Shown: positions 53,801 through 64,000, numbered from the stretch's first letter. The stretch: 64,000 bases of DNA from Symbiodinium natans (GCA_905221605.1 CAJNDS010001591.1:308040-372039), one strand, 5' to 3'. Notes: generated from the letters alone by a model not told the origin. Translations and numbers: made by a program.

Positions 53801-53989
53801 TTAAGGTTTAGGGTTCTGGGTTCTTGGGCTTCCCACCTGCTCCAGGACATGTTCCGTGACCTTCTCAGACTCCTGCCCATCAAAGTGGGCATACTGCCTG
53901 TGGCCACACTCAGGGTGTTCGAATCAAGCCCTTTAGGCCGGATTTGCCAGCACATCAACTACCTGCAACACTACCAACACCAGCACTGA
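50874..53989 (+). CDS. Plus-strand multi-exon gene with LRR-like segment
   Basis: After a pyrimidine-rich CCCAAG acceptor, 50874 to about 50985 reads LIIVAALLTESSALHISLHD then NPHLQPFAHEAIGVLAF, which resembles one leucine-rich repeat (L..L...L.l..Np). A second segment follows TTTTTTGCAG at 51082-51139 (STVRVTLTDSPRLPAEKRL). Further plus candidates: about 51797-51850 (NSDRIVVVDVFGISR), 52346-52414 (AMKVQTAQLGRPLTESPPK) and a terminal exon 53846-53989 (DMFRDLLRLLPIKVGILPVA to a TGA). The segments at 51.8 kb and 53.45 kb are also open on the minus strand, so membership and linkage are tentative. Poly-G and poly-C runs at 50.99 and 51.2-51.3 kb lie in presumed introns. Confidence 0.4.
52110..52190. 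repeat. Nine-base tandem repeat GTGTAGAGG
   Basis: About 8 units of a 9-mer that looks derived from TTTAGGG-like sequence, inside degenerate telomeric DNA at 51.87-52.2 kb. Confidence 0.9.
52560..53000. repeat. Degenerate GAGTGCCC / CCAGAGTATCC repeat with telomeric blocks inside
   Basis: Variants of GAGTGCCCAACC and CCAGAGTATCC alternate at 52560-52650, 52718-52810 and 52890-53000, interrupted by a CCCTAAA block (52652-52716) and a TTTAGGG block (52810-52886). The orientation of the two blocks around 52718-52810 is the end-type one. Confidence 0.8.
53290..53440. repeat. AT-rich microsatellite
   Basis: Irregular ATAATATAAGATA repeats between two presumed exons of the 50.9-54.0 kb gene. Confidence 0.8.
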
Positions 53990-54083
53990 TCTGCAAGACT
54001 TTCACAAATCCCCAGCCCTGTAAGTAAGCACGTCGCCCGCAAGCTTCTGTTTCTTCTCTGGCCATCACGCCGCCTGAGCATCC

Positions 54084-57000
54084 ATGGAAGCTCCAAGGCT
54101 TGTCCATGGAAAGGAGACTCTATACGTGAGACGAACCTCCCCTTGGGACCCGAATAGACATGAAGTCTTACAAACCTGGGCTGGCCTTTAAGTCCTCTGA
54201 AAGATATTTATATAAAGGGTCCCTTTTATGTCCTTTTATTGGGTTGAAATGAATAAGGAAAATAAAACATGTCCCAAAACCCAACCTAGAAAGATGCCCC
54301 TCGTGTCTTCTGTGTAAACGGAACAAAACAGATTTCCGATCCAGAGGCTACAGGGCACGGCTCTTGAAAAGAGCCACTCCTAAACCCTAAACCCTAAACC
54401 CTAAACCCTAAACCCTAAAAACACTAAACCCTAAACCCTAAACCCTAAACCACTGGGCTCGCGGCTGCCGGAAGGACCGGAGCCACAACAGGTCGGCGCG
54501 GGGGCTCCGTGGCGTGCCTCGTGGCGCACCTGGCGCTAAAAGGCAGGGTTTAGGGGCCTCGGGTTTAGGGTTTAGGGTTTTGGGTGTAGTTAGGGTTTAG
54601 GGTTTAGGGTTTAGGGTTTAGGGTTTAGGGTTTAGGGTTTAGGGTTTAGGGTTTAGGGTTTAGGGTTTAGGGTGTAGGGTTTAGGGTTTAGGGTTTAGGG
54701 TTTAGGGTTTAGGGTTTAGGGTTTAAGGGTTTAAGGGTTTAGGGTTTAGGGTTTAGGGGGGGCCTCGGGTTTGGAACCTCTAGAACACTCACTATGATGT
54801 ACTACCTTCCACAAGCCCATGATGCCACAGAGCAGGGGGGCCCTGGAACTCTTGGTGCTTAGTTGGTTCTTTTCTTGGGATCGGGTGTGTAATGAATCAC
54901 TTCAAGGCTAGATATAATCACTCCCCCCCTATCGGGTTTAGGGTTTAGGGTTTAGGGTTTAGGGTTTAGGGTTTAGGGTTTAGGGTTTAGGGTTTAGGGT
55001 TTAGGGCCCTAATACAAAAAAACAACCTGACCCCAAAACCCGATCCCGTTCCCGCCCCGATTGAAGCCTCTACCGAACTACGGGGGGGGGGGTAGGGGGG
55101 TCGGAAGCCAGAAGCAGAAACCGAACCCTGACTCTGACAGCCTGACAGCCAAACCCTCAAGACTCAAGTTGCTCTCAGACCCCTCAGGGGACTGGGCCTG
55201 GGCTTAGAATCTCCCAGCAAGCTACAACAAGGATGGGCTGCTTGTTCGGAGAGTCGATAAGAACCCCCCCCCCCCCCCGTAATACTAAAACCCTTTGGGG
55301 CTGGGGGTCTGAATGCGATGGGGGGGACTTTAAGACTTTCAGATTAAGGGGAAGGGATTACGGGGGATGTAAAGTGCATCATGCCCTCATTCCCGACTAT
55401 AAGAGCCGATAAGTAGCAACTCAGCCCTGCGCCTTCGGTGAGCTCAGAGGAGATATGTGGCGCACTTCCTGGTGGCAACTAGCCCTAAACCCTAAACCCT
55501 AAACCCTAAACCCTAAACCCTAAACCCTAAACCCTAAACCCTAAACCCTAAACCCTAAACCCTAAACCCTAACCTACCATATAATTATAAACCTTAATGG
55601 TCTTCGTGGGCAAGGCCCAAATATTCGTGGGCAAGGCCCAAAGATTCGTGGGCAAGGCCCAAATATTCGTGGGCAAGGCCCAAAATCCGGATTTTGGGCC
55701 TTGCCCACGAATTTTTGGGCCTTGCCCACGAATTTCTGGGGTTGTTGGTTCGTGGGCAAGGCCCAAATATTCGTGGGCAAGGCCCAAATATTCGTGGGCA
55801 AGGCCCAAAGATTCGTGGGCAAGGCCCAAATATTCGTGGGCAAGGCCCAAATATTCGTGGGCAAGGCCCAAATATTCGTGGGCAAGGCCCAAAAATTCGT
55901 GGGCAAGGCCCAAAAATTCGTGGGCAAGGCCCAAATTTTCGTGGGCAAGGCCCAAAAATTCGTGGGCAAGGCCCAAGGCCCAAAAATGCCCTTGAGACCC
56001 TAAGGGCCTGTGTTTAGGGTTTCAAGGCCTCAGGGCCTGTGTTTAGGGTTTCAGGGCCTCAGGGCCTGTGTTTAGGGTTTCAGGGCCCAGCGTTTAGGGT
56101 TTCAAGGCTTCAGGGCCTGTGTTTAGGGGCCTGTGTTTAGGGTTTCAAGACCCAGCGTTTAGGGTTTCAAGGCCTCTCAGCCCAGCGTTTAGGGTTTCAA
56201 GGCCTCAGGGCCTGTGTTTAGGGTTTCAAGGCCTCAGGGCTTGTGTTTAGGGTTTCAGGGCCCAGCGTGTAGGGTTTCAAGGCCTCAGGGCCTGTGTTTA
56301 GGGTTTCAGGGCCTCAGGGATTGTGTTTAGGGTTCAGGGCCCAGCCTTTAGGGTTTCAAGGCTCAGGGCCTGTTTTTTAGGGTTTCAGGGCCTCAGGGCC
56401 TGTGTTTAAGGGTTTCAGGCAGAGCCTGTGTTTAGGGTTTTAGGGCCTCAGGGCCTGTGTTTAGGGTTTCAGGGCCCAGTATTTAGGGTTTCAGGGTCCA
56501 GCGTTTAGGGTTTCAAGGCCTCAAAGCCGTGTTTTTTCAAGTTTTTCAGGGTTTTTCAAGGTTTTTCATGTTTTTTTTAAGGTTTTTCCATGTTTCTTAG
56601 GGTTTTTTCAAGGTTTTTCTGAGGAAGGGCTGCCCCCGCGACCTTTTCACAACCTAGTTCTGGTGTTTAGGATTTCAGGGCCTCAAGGCCTGGTGAACGC
56701 CTATGTTTAAGGTTTCAAGGCGGTTCAAGGCTTCAAGGCCTGGTGTTTAGGGTGTCAAGACCTCAAGGCCTAGTGTTGAAGGCTTCAGGGCCTCAAGGCC
56801 TGCTGTTTAGGGTTTCAGGGCCTTAAGGCCGGGTGGCCAGGGCCTCAAGGCCTAATATTGAGGGTTCAAGGCCGAACGTTTAGGGTTTCAAAGCCTGAAG
56901 GCCTGGTGTTTAGGGTTTCAAGGCCTCAGTTTAGGGCTTCAAGACCTCAAAGCCTCGCGTAGTTTAGTATCTCCACCTCCTCGTTTGTTAAGTGGAAGCC

Positions 57001-58919
57001 ATTCATTTTGTTATTAAACCATCCTAATAAAAAGAAGAAGTTTTTTATTTCTTAATGTTATGGGAACTTCGGGTGGGTGGGTATTTTTCGATGTTCTAAA
57101 CACAGAGCTCGACCAAGAGCTCTTGAACCCTAACCCTAAACCCTAAACCCTAAACCCTAAACCCTAAACCCTAAACCCTAAACCCTAAACCCTAAACCCT
57201 AAACCCTAAACCCTAAACCCTAAACCCTAAACCCTAAACCCTAGCCCTAAACCCTGAACCCAAAACCCTCGGGCTGTCAAAGCTTCGGCTTATAGTTGTC
57301 AGCAGTGCCACTATCGGCGCCCTTTCTCGGACGCGCAGGTGGCGCGCAACGGGATACTTTGCCAGATTTAGGGTTTAGGTCAAGTTCAGGGTTTAGGGTT
57401 TAGGGTTTAGGGTTTAGGGTTTAGGGTTTAGGGTTTAGGGTTTAGGGTTTAGGGTTTAGGGTTTAGGGTTTAGGGTTTAGGGTTTAGGGTTAGGAGTTAG
57501 GGCTTAGAGCATGTTGCTGAAGTGCCGCGCTCCTCTTCTTCATTGATGACCTCAGGCGGGATCGTTGCCTTCTAAGCTTTCGAATGCAGCAACCTTAGAA
57601 ACCCTAAACCCTAAACCCTAAACCCTAACCCCAAAACCCAAAACCCAAAACCCCAAACCCAAAACCCTAAACCCAACCCTAAACCCTAAACCCCAACCCC
57701 CCCCCCCCAAAAAAAAAAAAAAAAAAAAAATCGAGACTCGACATCACGTGTCAACAGTCTGCTGTCAGCATTACTCTGTACTTCCAAGTATTTGCAACCT
57801 GTGCCCTTAATTAAGGGTTCTACTAACAAAGTTATTAGGTTTACAACTGCCCTCGGGACTACATGAACCCATTAGGGTTCAGGGCTTAGGGTTTAGGTTT
57901 CAGGGCTCAGAAGATTCCAACCCTAAACCCTGAAACCCCAAACCCCTAAACCCTAAACCATGATAAAACCCTAAACCCTAAACCCTAAACCCCAAACCCC
58001 AAACCCCAAACCCTAAACCCTAAACCCTATCAAAGTAGATTCGCTCCACACGTCCCTCGAGTCCCCGGCCGGATGTCGAACCTTCGCTGCGTCTGCCGAT
58101 GGCACCTTGCCGGCCCGCACATCCTGGCAGTTGGGCGTTTAGGGTTTAGGGTTTAGGGTTTAGGGTGTAGGGTTTAGGGTTTAGGGTTTAGGGTTTAGGG
58201 TTTAGGGTTTAGGGTTTAGGGTTTAGGGTTTAGGGTTTAGGATTTCGGGTTTAGGGGCGTAAACGGGGCTTCCCCCACGCCAAAAAAAGGGACCTACTCG
58301 GGGAGGTCCTTGCGAAGGGGGTGCTACCAATGTAAGGTGCTGAACGACTCTGCCGGCACGTTGTCTGACCCCGAACTCTAAACATCCCTGAACCCTAAAC
58401 CCTAAACCATAAATCCTAAACCCTAAACCCTAAACTCTAAACCCTACGCCCCAAAACCCAAGCCCGAAACCCTAAACCGAATGGCGCAAAGAGGCCCCGG
58501 ATGCCTCACGAAGAGAAGCCTTGTGGGACCTGAAGGAGCAAGAAGCGCCGGAAATGTGCCGTTCGAGGGTTTAGGGTTTAGGGTTTAGGGTTTAGGGTTT
58601 AGGGTTTAGGGTTTAGGGTGTCACCGTATTGCATCCGGACTAGTCTTCAGCCTGCTGGTCCAGGCCGGTGTTGGATGACCTCTCATCTGTAACCCTATGC
58701 GTCCAGGGACCTAGGTATGGGCTCCTTAACCCTAAACCCTTAACCCTAAACCTTAAACCCCAAACCCTAAACCCTAAACCCTAAACCCTAAACCCTAAAC
58801 CCTAAACCCTAAACCCCAGTTACTAGATCCCTGGATCGGGTAACAGTATGCCAGGACCCTCTCATGCAGCCGAAGAAACGCTCCAGAAGAGGCCGAGCTC
58901 ATCCTTGCCACCGATGTTG
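54084..58919 (+). CDS. Plus-strand gene start plus scattered downstream coding segments
   Basis: 54084-54125 (MEAPRLVHGKETLY) begins with an ATG five bases after an AG that follows a pyrimidine-rich tract, and ends at a GTGAG donor. It starts 95 bp after the stop of the preceding plus gene. Possible later exons on this strand: 57303-57365 (CHYRRPFSDAQVARNGILCQ), 58492-58535 (APDASRREALWDLK), about 58622-58660 (RIASGLVFSLLVQ) and about 58848-58919 (MPGPSHAAEETLQKRP). Between 54.2 and 57.2 kb there is mainly repeat. Segments at 57.54 and 58.07 kb read better on the minus strand, so this model is fragmentary. Confidence 0.35.
54130..55480. other. Repeat-dominated intron
   Basis: Holds a family D element, telomeric arrays, poly-C/poly-G runs and a GC-rich segment at 54455-54545 open on both strands. 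No exon can be placed with confidence. Confidence 0.45.
54592..54762. repeat. Interstitial telomeric array (TTTAGGG)n
   Basis: About 23 units with small variants in the repeat-rich stretch after plus exon 54084-54125. Confidence 0.97.
55485..55573. repeat. Interstitial telomeric array (CCCTAAA)n
   Basis: About 12 units immediately before the 21-bp satellite at 55.6 kb. Confidence 0.97.
55597..55978. repeat. 21-bp satellite with palindromic core, in inverted arrangement
   Basis: The unit attcgtgggcaaggcccaaat contains the near-palindrome GGGCAAGGCCC. Four units run one way, two run inverted around an AT/CCGG-centred palindrome near 55685-55700, then nine or more run the first way. Because 21 is a multiple of 3 and the unit has no stop, several frames on both strands stay open, giving heptapeptide-repeat frames with no sign of being genes. 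No telomeric repeat occurs inside. Confidence 0.95.
55979..56950. repeat. Degenerate about 28-bp satellite containing a telomeric unit
   Basis: The unit is roughly GGCCTGTGTTTAGGGTTTCA plus AGGCCTCAG, repeated more than 25 times with rising decay towards 56.9 kb; a T-rich patch (GGTTTTTC) lies at 56.53-56.62 kb. It starts as the 21-bp satellite ends, and both share GGCC-rich ends. Confidence 0.9.
57130..57245. repeat. Interstitial telomeric array (CCCTAAA)n
   Basis: About 16 units left of plus exon 57303-57365; 57368-57493 on its right carries about 17 TTTAGGG units. Confidence 0.97.
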
Positions 58920-59320
58920 AAAGATCCCTAAACCCTAAACCCTAAACCCTAAACCCTAAACCCTAAACCCCAAACCCTAAACCCTAAACTCCAAACCCCT
59001 ATCCCCTGAACTCAGGCACCTTACTTCCCTGACTCTCTGTTTGGCAGCTCCTGGCTCCAAAGCCTACTCAGTCAACTCAAGCCCAATGACAACAGCGAAC
59101 GGAATTTAGGGTTTAGGGTTTAGGGTTCATGTAGAGGTTTAGAGTCTAGGGTCTAGGTTTTTTTTTTTTTTTTTGTTTTTTTTTTGGGGGGGGGGTGTGT
59201 AGGGTTTTGGGCTTAGGGATTTCTGTAGAGCGTTTAGGGTTTCCTTGGGTTCAGCAATGGCCCTTGTCAAACCCGAAGCGGTTTCGGGTTTAGGGTTTAG
59301 GGTTTAGGGCTGCAATGTAA

Positions 59321-62300
59321 TTATGCTCTCGTCGAGAACTGACTGCCGCGAGGTGTCTTGCCAAAGACATCCATATTCGAGCTCTTCTTCTTCACAATGT
59401 CCTGACAACAAGCTCGAGTCGTGAAGGCCATGAGTATGCGGCTTAAGATTTAGGGTTTAGGGTTTAATACACTGGCCGAAGAATTGGATTGCTTTAAGCA
59501 ACCTCTTTGCGCTCACTGCTTGCAGGCGCTTACACTGCTCCAGCTCGCGTGCAATCAGCGCATGTCAGTGCACAAATCCCTAAACCCTAAACCCTAAACC
59601 CTAAACCCCAAACCCCAAACCCTTCAACCCCTAAACCAGAAGCCTTACTTACATCTCACAAGGTCTGACGTTCCCTGCCACAGCCTCCGCCAGCCTGGCA
59701 GAAGCAGTGTCCTCGAGGCTGGCACAAGCTCAAGGCTTTAGGCTTTAGGGTTCGGGTTTAGGGTTTAGGGTTAGCTTTAGGATTTTGGGTTTAGGGTTTT
59801 GGGTTTAGGGTTTAGTGCCATGACGGGACCGAAGCGGGAATAGACCGATGTAGGAAGCAGGGAGATAGGAAGTAGGCGCCTTCTACCCCCTACATCACCC
59901 TTTGAGGGATACCTAACTCCCGTACTCGAAATCCCCCGATGCCACCCTTTAATCAGACTGTGCAGAAACCCAAATTAGAGCCTAAATCCTAAACCCCAAG
60001 CCCTAAACCCTAAAGCCCAAACCCAAAGCCCTAAACCCCAAACCCTGTAAACCCACAACGTCCTTGTCTTCGGCCACCACACCGCAAAGGCCCCGCAGGA
60101 ACTCCCGAACCTCTGCCGGGTAATGCTCTGCAGGTTTCGCTCGCTACATGCTCCTTCTACTAATGAAGAATGCCACAAGAAAGGACATAAATATGAACAA
60201 CAACATATAGGTATAAAGACAACAAAATATGTAGTAAGCAATAACACATGAGTAGAATCAAAAAGTATGATGCCGTCGTATTCAGATAATCTTATGCTGA
60301 TGCAAACGTCTCATCAAGACGCATCAAGCATGGTGATGTGGCCAGACGCTGCCGTCTGCAAATCACGTGCGAGTAGAGCATAGCTCCATCAAACTACCCA
60401 GCTCCCCCATCCTTATTGCATGCCTCTCATTCAAGAACCCATCCAAGCCACAACAACACTGATCAACGATGAGAAGGAGCCCCAAAGCTCGAAACCCTAA
60501 ACCCTAAACCATAAATCCCCCGCTTTTGTTCTTGGGGCTTGTTTCGGCGCCGTTGGAGGTCTGTCACTGGCGGCGGGAACAGGAGGAGGAGGGCTGAATA
60601 ACCTCTTCTTTGTACTTCAAGCATGTTCTAGTGTATCCATGTGGGGGGGGGGTGTCCGAAATTAGGGGAACCTTCTTGGGGTCCTTGTTACAAGGAGGAT
60701 CCTCCTGGGCTTTTGAAGGTCCCTTGTTTTCACAAACCCCCCTAGGCCGCCTGCTTACTCTTTCAAACTTCGAGCTGCCATATTTGGGGTTTACGAAATT
60801 TGGGGCTAGGGGTACCCTGAGGACCCTACTAGTGATTTGGGGGTCTATGTTGGGGTTCCCCTATTTTTCCAAGATGACCCTAAGACCCTCAAAAAATCTT
60901 CCGAAATAATGCTCCCTTAAACCCAAAAAGGAAAAGCAAAAACAAGTCCCAAGAGCCTACCTAGTTTCGGAAAAAAAAACCCAAATAAAAAATGTCCCAA
61001 CAAGTCCTACCTAGTTTCGGAAAACCCCCATGTTTCATGGCACTGTCCCTCGCCCTCTCCCTGGGGGACTAAATCAATCCTAAAAGGGTTTATGGTTCAT
61101 ATACCTTAATCGGAATTATAGTAGCCACCCTGAACCCTAAACCCTAAACCCTAAACCCTAAACCCTAAACCCTAAACCAGGGTATATGACCCCAACCTGA
61201 GGGTTCCTTTGGTCGTCCCGCTGCCTCGGCTTTGGTGCAGACTAGAGCTGATGGCCCCGCGATGCGCGACAGCCTGGGAGTCGAGACTGAGGCATCTAGC
61301 GACCCTAAACCCTAAACCCTAAACCCTAAACCCTAAACCCTAAACCCTCAACCCTAAACCCTAAACCCTAAACCCCACACATGAAGCCGGCGAAGGCCAT
61401 CTCCGACTTAAGAGCACACCAAAGATCTTCGGGACACAACTGGTGGGGTTCTTAGTAGGGAATGAGGGAGTGAGGGCCCTATATATACCCTTTCAGGGAT
61501 TATGTAGGGCCCCCATTCCCTCATTCCCTACTAAGAACCCAGGGGTTTTTTTGTTGCATTCCAGCTGCAGCTGGCGGATGGCGCCCGCCATATCGTCGGC
61601 CTCTTCTTCTTCCTCAGGGCCCAGTTTTGGTGGTGCACGGGTGATGTCGCCCCAAGACCTCCCAAAACCCAGGTGCGAACTCTGTTGTTATCATTGAGTT
61701 ATCATCAATCATCTTATTCGGTGTACTTTCAGATTGTTGTAGATTGTTCCACATTTTTGCAACCCCAAACCCCCAAACCCTAAACCCCAAACTCCAAACC
61801 CCAAACCCTAAACCCCAAACCCTAAACCCCAAACCCCAAACCCTAAACCCTAAACCGTCCATGGGCTGTTGCTATGATCGTCACGGCTCCTCATCTTCGG
61901 CGACGCTGGGGCGGATGGACTTCAGGAGGCGCAGGAGATCCGCCTCAAAGGACGTCGGATGACATGGGATGGGGTTTAGGGTTTAGGGCTTAGGGCTTAG
62001 GGCTTAGGGCTTAGGGTTTAGGGTTTAGGGTTCAGGGTTCAGGGTTCAGGGTTCAGGGTTCAGGGTTTAGGGTTTAGGGTTTAGGGTCTAGGGTTTAGGG
62101 TTTAGGGCAACATGTCATGATAAAGACACCCAATAAGATATCGTACCCCCCCCCCCAAATGCCAGTTAAGGCCACTAAAGGCATCCCTTAGAAGAAAGTT
62201 GATGTTGACTTCGGCCCTCTTAGAATTCATTGTTGCAAGAGACCCTCTGTGTCAAACCGTAGTCATGAAAGTTTAGGGTTTAGGGTTTAGGGTGTGACAG

Positions 62301-63420
62301 ACGTGAACTCAGTGAGAGCCTTGCTTCTCACTCCGTAGGGTTTCAGGGGTGGAAGCTCAGAGCCCTGAACCCTCTCTAGGGTTTAGGGTTTAGGGTTTAG
62401 GGGTTAATTAGGGTTTAGGGTTTAGGGCTTAGGGCGTAGGGTTCTCTCAACCCCAAACCCTCAACTCCCGCTCAGCGTGGCTCAGGGCGGCCTCACGCAG
62501 AACGCCTTCCCTCTTCGGGTCGACCGCCTCGGCATTTGTTATTGGAAGGAGGGTTTAGGGTTTAGGGTTTAGGGTTTAGGTTTTTGGGGGGAGTTTTGGC
62601 GGTATGCTTTTTAGGGCCAGAGCACAACTTGAAACTCTAGAGAAACCGAAACTCAAGGGACCCTTGTAAGGGACCTTAGGGGATATTTAGAGGCTACTTA
62701 GGCGCAGAAGGACTATACAAGGGTTATATCAGGGGAACAACATTAAACGGGTCCCTTCTAAGGGTCTCTCCATTTACCTTGTCTACTAAACTACCCCACT
62801 AAACACTCAAGCCCCAATCATGACTCCCTAAACCCAACCCCAAACCCTAAACCCTAAACCCTAAACCCTAAACCCTAAACCCTAAACCCTAAACCCCGTA
62901 GGCGAGCTGAGCAGCTGAAGGAGCATCTTTGTACATCCTTTGTGGCCATTCCTGCAGCGCAAAGCTGGCATAAAGCTGGATTTTGGAAGGATTGGGGTTT
63001 AGGGTTTAGGGTTCAGGGTTCAGTGTTCAGGGTTTAGGGCTTAGGGTTTAGAGTGCGGCATGTCAACCCTGAGAATCCAAGCTGCCTTCGCCTTTGTAGG
63101 CTTCCGAAGAGCCCCTACCTAAGGGACAGCAGCAGCCTAGCAAACCCTAAACCCTAAAGCCCTAAACCCTAAACCCCAAACCCTAAACCCCCAAACCCTA
63201 AACCCCAAAGCGAGTCCTCGTCTAGCTTCTGGACCATTGCCTGCCAATCATCGAGTGGCAGCGTTTCGGGCACCTGCCGGCTGGATGGTTCGTTTTGTCT
63301 GTGGTTTATGGTCTAGGGTTTCGGGTTTAGGGTCAAGGGTTTAGGGTTTAGGTCTAAGGGTTTAGGGCTTAGGGCTTTGTCTGTGGGAGGAAGCACCTCC
63401 CGCCTACCCTCAGTGGCCAT
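59321..63420 (-). CDS. Multi-exon protein of unknown family, acidic and helix-rich
   Basis: Start exon 63397-63420 (MATEGRRE, ATG one base after a CCAG acceptor) joins 63217-63273 (VPETLPLDDWQAMVQKLDE) in phase 0. Next are about 63060-63110 and about 62900-62960 (frames ambiguous), 62465-62527 (AVDPKREGVLREAALSHAER), 61885-61943 (ADLLRLLKSIRPSVAEDEE), 61539-61658 (WGDITRAPPKLGPEEEEEAD, then MAGAIRQLQLECN), 61381-61439 (LCPEDLWCALKSEMAFAGF), ambiguous segments near 61.27 and 60.57 kb, 60063-60127 (HYPAEVREFLRGLCG), 59670-59711 (DTASARLAEAVAGN), about 59489-59543 (LEQCKRLQAVSAKRLLK) and 59321-59401 (DIVKKKSSNMDVFGKTPRGS, TAA). The join 61885/61658 is GT donor, AG|G acceptor, phase 2 on both sides. 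A short inverted-repeat element occupies the intron between 61539 and 61439. No family recognised. Confidence 0.65.
60180..60600. other. Intron with unique sequence
   Basis: Telomere-poor DNA between coding segments of the 59.3-63.4 kb gene; a Pro/Ala-rich minus segment at 60530-60600 may be an exon. Confidence 0.4.
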
Positions 63421-63497
63421 CCTGGGGCATGGGAAAGTTTAGGGTTTAGGGTTTAGGATTAGGGCTTAAGGGGTTGAGAACTTAGGGTTTCGGGTCG

Positions 63498-63605
63498 CTA
63501 CACCACGAGGCTTTTCAACCACTTGTCGAGGCAGAAGCAAGTCAGCGTCTCTCCCACACTGCAGCACGCTGCACGGGGGCCTGAACTTCCTGCACTCTCG
63601 CTGAC
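63498..63605 (-). CDS. Terminal exon of a further minus-strand gene (partial)
   Basis: After a GTGAG|GTC acceptor (63607-63606) a 35-codon frame (VSESAGSSGPRAACC to CFCLDKWLKSLVV) ends with TAG at 63498-63500. The next gene's ATG is at 63420, 78 bp downstream on the same strand. Upstream exons would lie beyond the window or in 63.65-64.0 kb, where I see only repeats. A plus-strand frame also crosses this segment, but the splice context favours minus. Confidence 0.5.
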   Translation of the reverse strand, partial: VSESAGSSGPRAACCSVGETLTCFCLDKWLKSLVV

Positions 63606-63794
63606 CTCACGATTCAAAGACATCGAGAGGTCTTGTGGTGCTCATCTTGTAATGTCTGTATTGTTGAATGATTATATTCTTGTATTTTTGTTGAATGATT
63701 CCATTATTGTATTCTTGTATGACTGCATGATGAGATCATGGTCTGGGTATGTTATGTTATACGATTTATACTCTTCGCAGATCGTAAAATCTAC

Positions 63795-63975
63795 CTTAAG
63801 AACCCCAAAACGAACTTTTCTCTAGGTTCTTCTTGGAAAGCCCCTTGTAGGATTCTTCGGTAACCTACAAAACTACTATTTGCTTCAGGACCACCCCCCC
63901 CCCCCAAAAAAAAAAAAAAAAAAAAAACGGTTGCTCTTATAAGGAGGATTGTTTTTCTTTTTGGGGGGTTCAACC
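63795..63975. mobile_element. Short element, family I (AGAACCCCCC ends), with poly-C/poly-A
   Basis: TTAAGAACCCC at one end and GGGGGGTTC at the other, interior TAGTAGTTTTG-type sequence and a C-run followed by an A-run. Related copies at 6920-7030 and 29930-30020. Long homopolymers make exact ends uncertain. Confidence 0.65.
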
Positions 63976-64000
63976 CTAAACCCTAAACCCTAAAACCCTA

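Noticed and set aside
55569-56017. Six overlapping frames of 100-135 codons at the 21-bp satellite
   Set aside because: The unit length is a multiple of three and lacks stops, so every frame opens by chance; no splice context or protein-like variety.
1-64000. The window as a subtelomere or true chromosome end
   Set aside because: Telomeric blocks occur throughout, in both orientations and between exons of single genes, rather than as one terminal array.

Overview
This is eukaryotic nuclear DNA, most likely from a dinoflagellate. The first thing visible is a (TTTAGGG)n / (CCCTAAA)n telomere-type repeat scattered through the whole 64 kb in blocks of 2 to about 33 copies and in both orientations. 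The short segments between the blocks are not random. Translated piece by piece, they form chains of micro-exons (about 24-150 nt) that join in a consistent reading phase and rebuild recognisable proteins. Inferred introns start with GT, GC or GA and end in AG, usually followed by G. That donor/acceptor habit, head-to-tail gene packing and TTTAGGG telomeres are the set known from Symbiodinium-like dinoflagellates; the organism call is inference.

Layout: a minus-strand cluster of seven genes fills about 0.3-44.9 kb, read right to left: an ABCG-type transporter membrane region (41.7-44.9 kb), a secreted or membrane protein of unknown family (35.4-41.4 kb), an unknown protein (28.6-35.3 kb), an unknown coiled-coil-like protein (23.6-28.4 kb), a phospholipid scramblase family protein (17.8-22.9 kb), a WW-domain protein (14.3-16.3 kb) and an almost complete RlmN-like radical-SAM rRNA methyltransferase in 25 exons (0.3-12.5 kb). 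The strand then switches: a plus gene at 45.4-47.0 kb, a minus gene ending near 48.2 kb and starting at 50.7 kb, plus genes at about 50.9-54.0 kb and from 54.1 kb, a minus gene at 59.3-63.4 kb, and the 3' exon of another minus gene at 63.5-63.6 kb. Several neighbours are less than 100 bp apart.

The most unusual feature is the relation of telomere repeat to exon. Most well-supported exons have CCCTAAA repeats on the left and TTTAGGG repeats on the right, the orientation of true chromosome ends, so each exon looks like a telomere-capped fragment. Read in the transcript, many introns open with GTTTAGGG repeats (the repeat itself supplies the GT donor at nine or more exons) and close with CCCTAAA repeats, so their ends could pair. 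Introns also hold at least nine families of short terminal-inverted-repeat elements of about 70-130 bp; one copy fills an entire intron, and some are split by telomeric blocks. No RNA gene, CRISPR, rRNA or transposase was recognised. All splice joins were made by eye from the genomic sequence, without transcript evidence.
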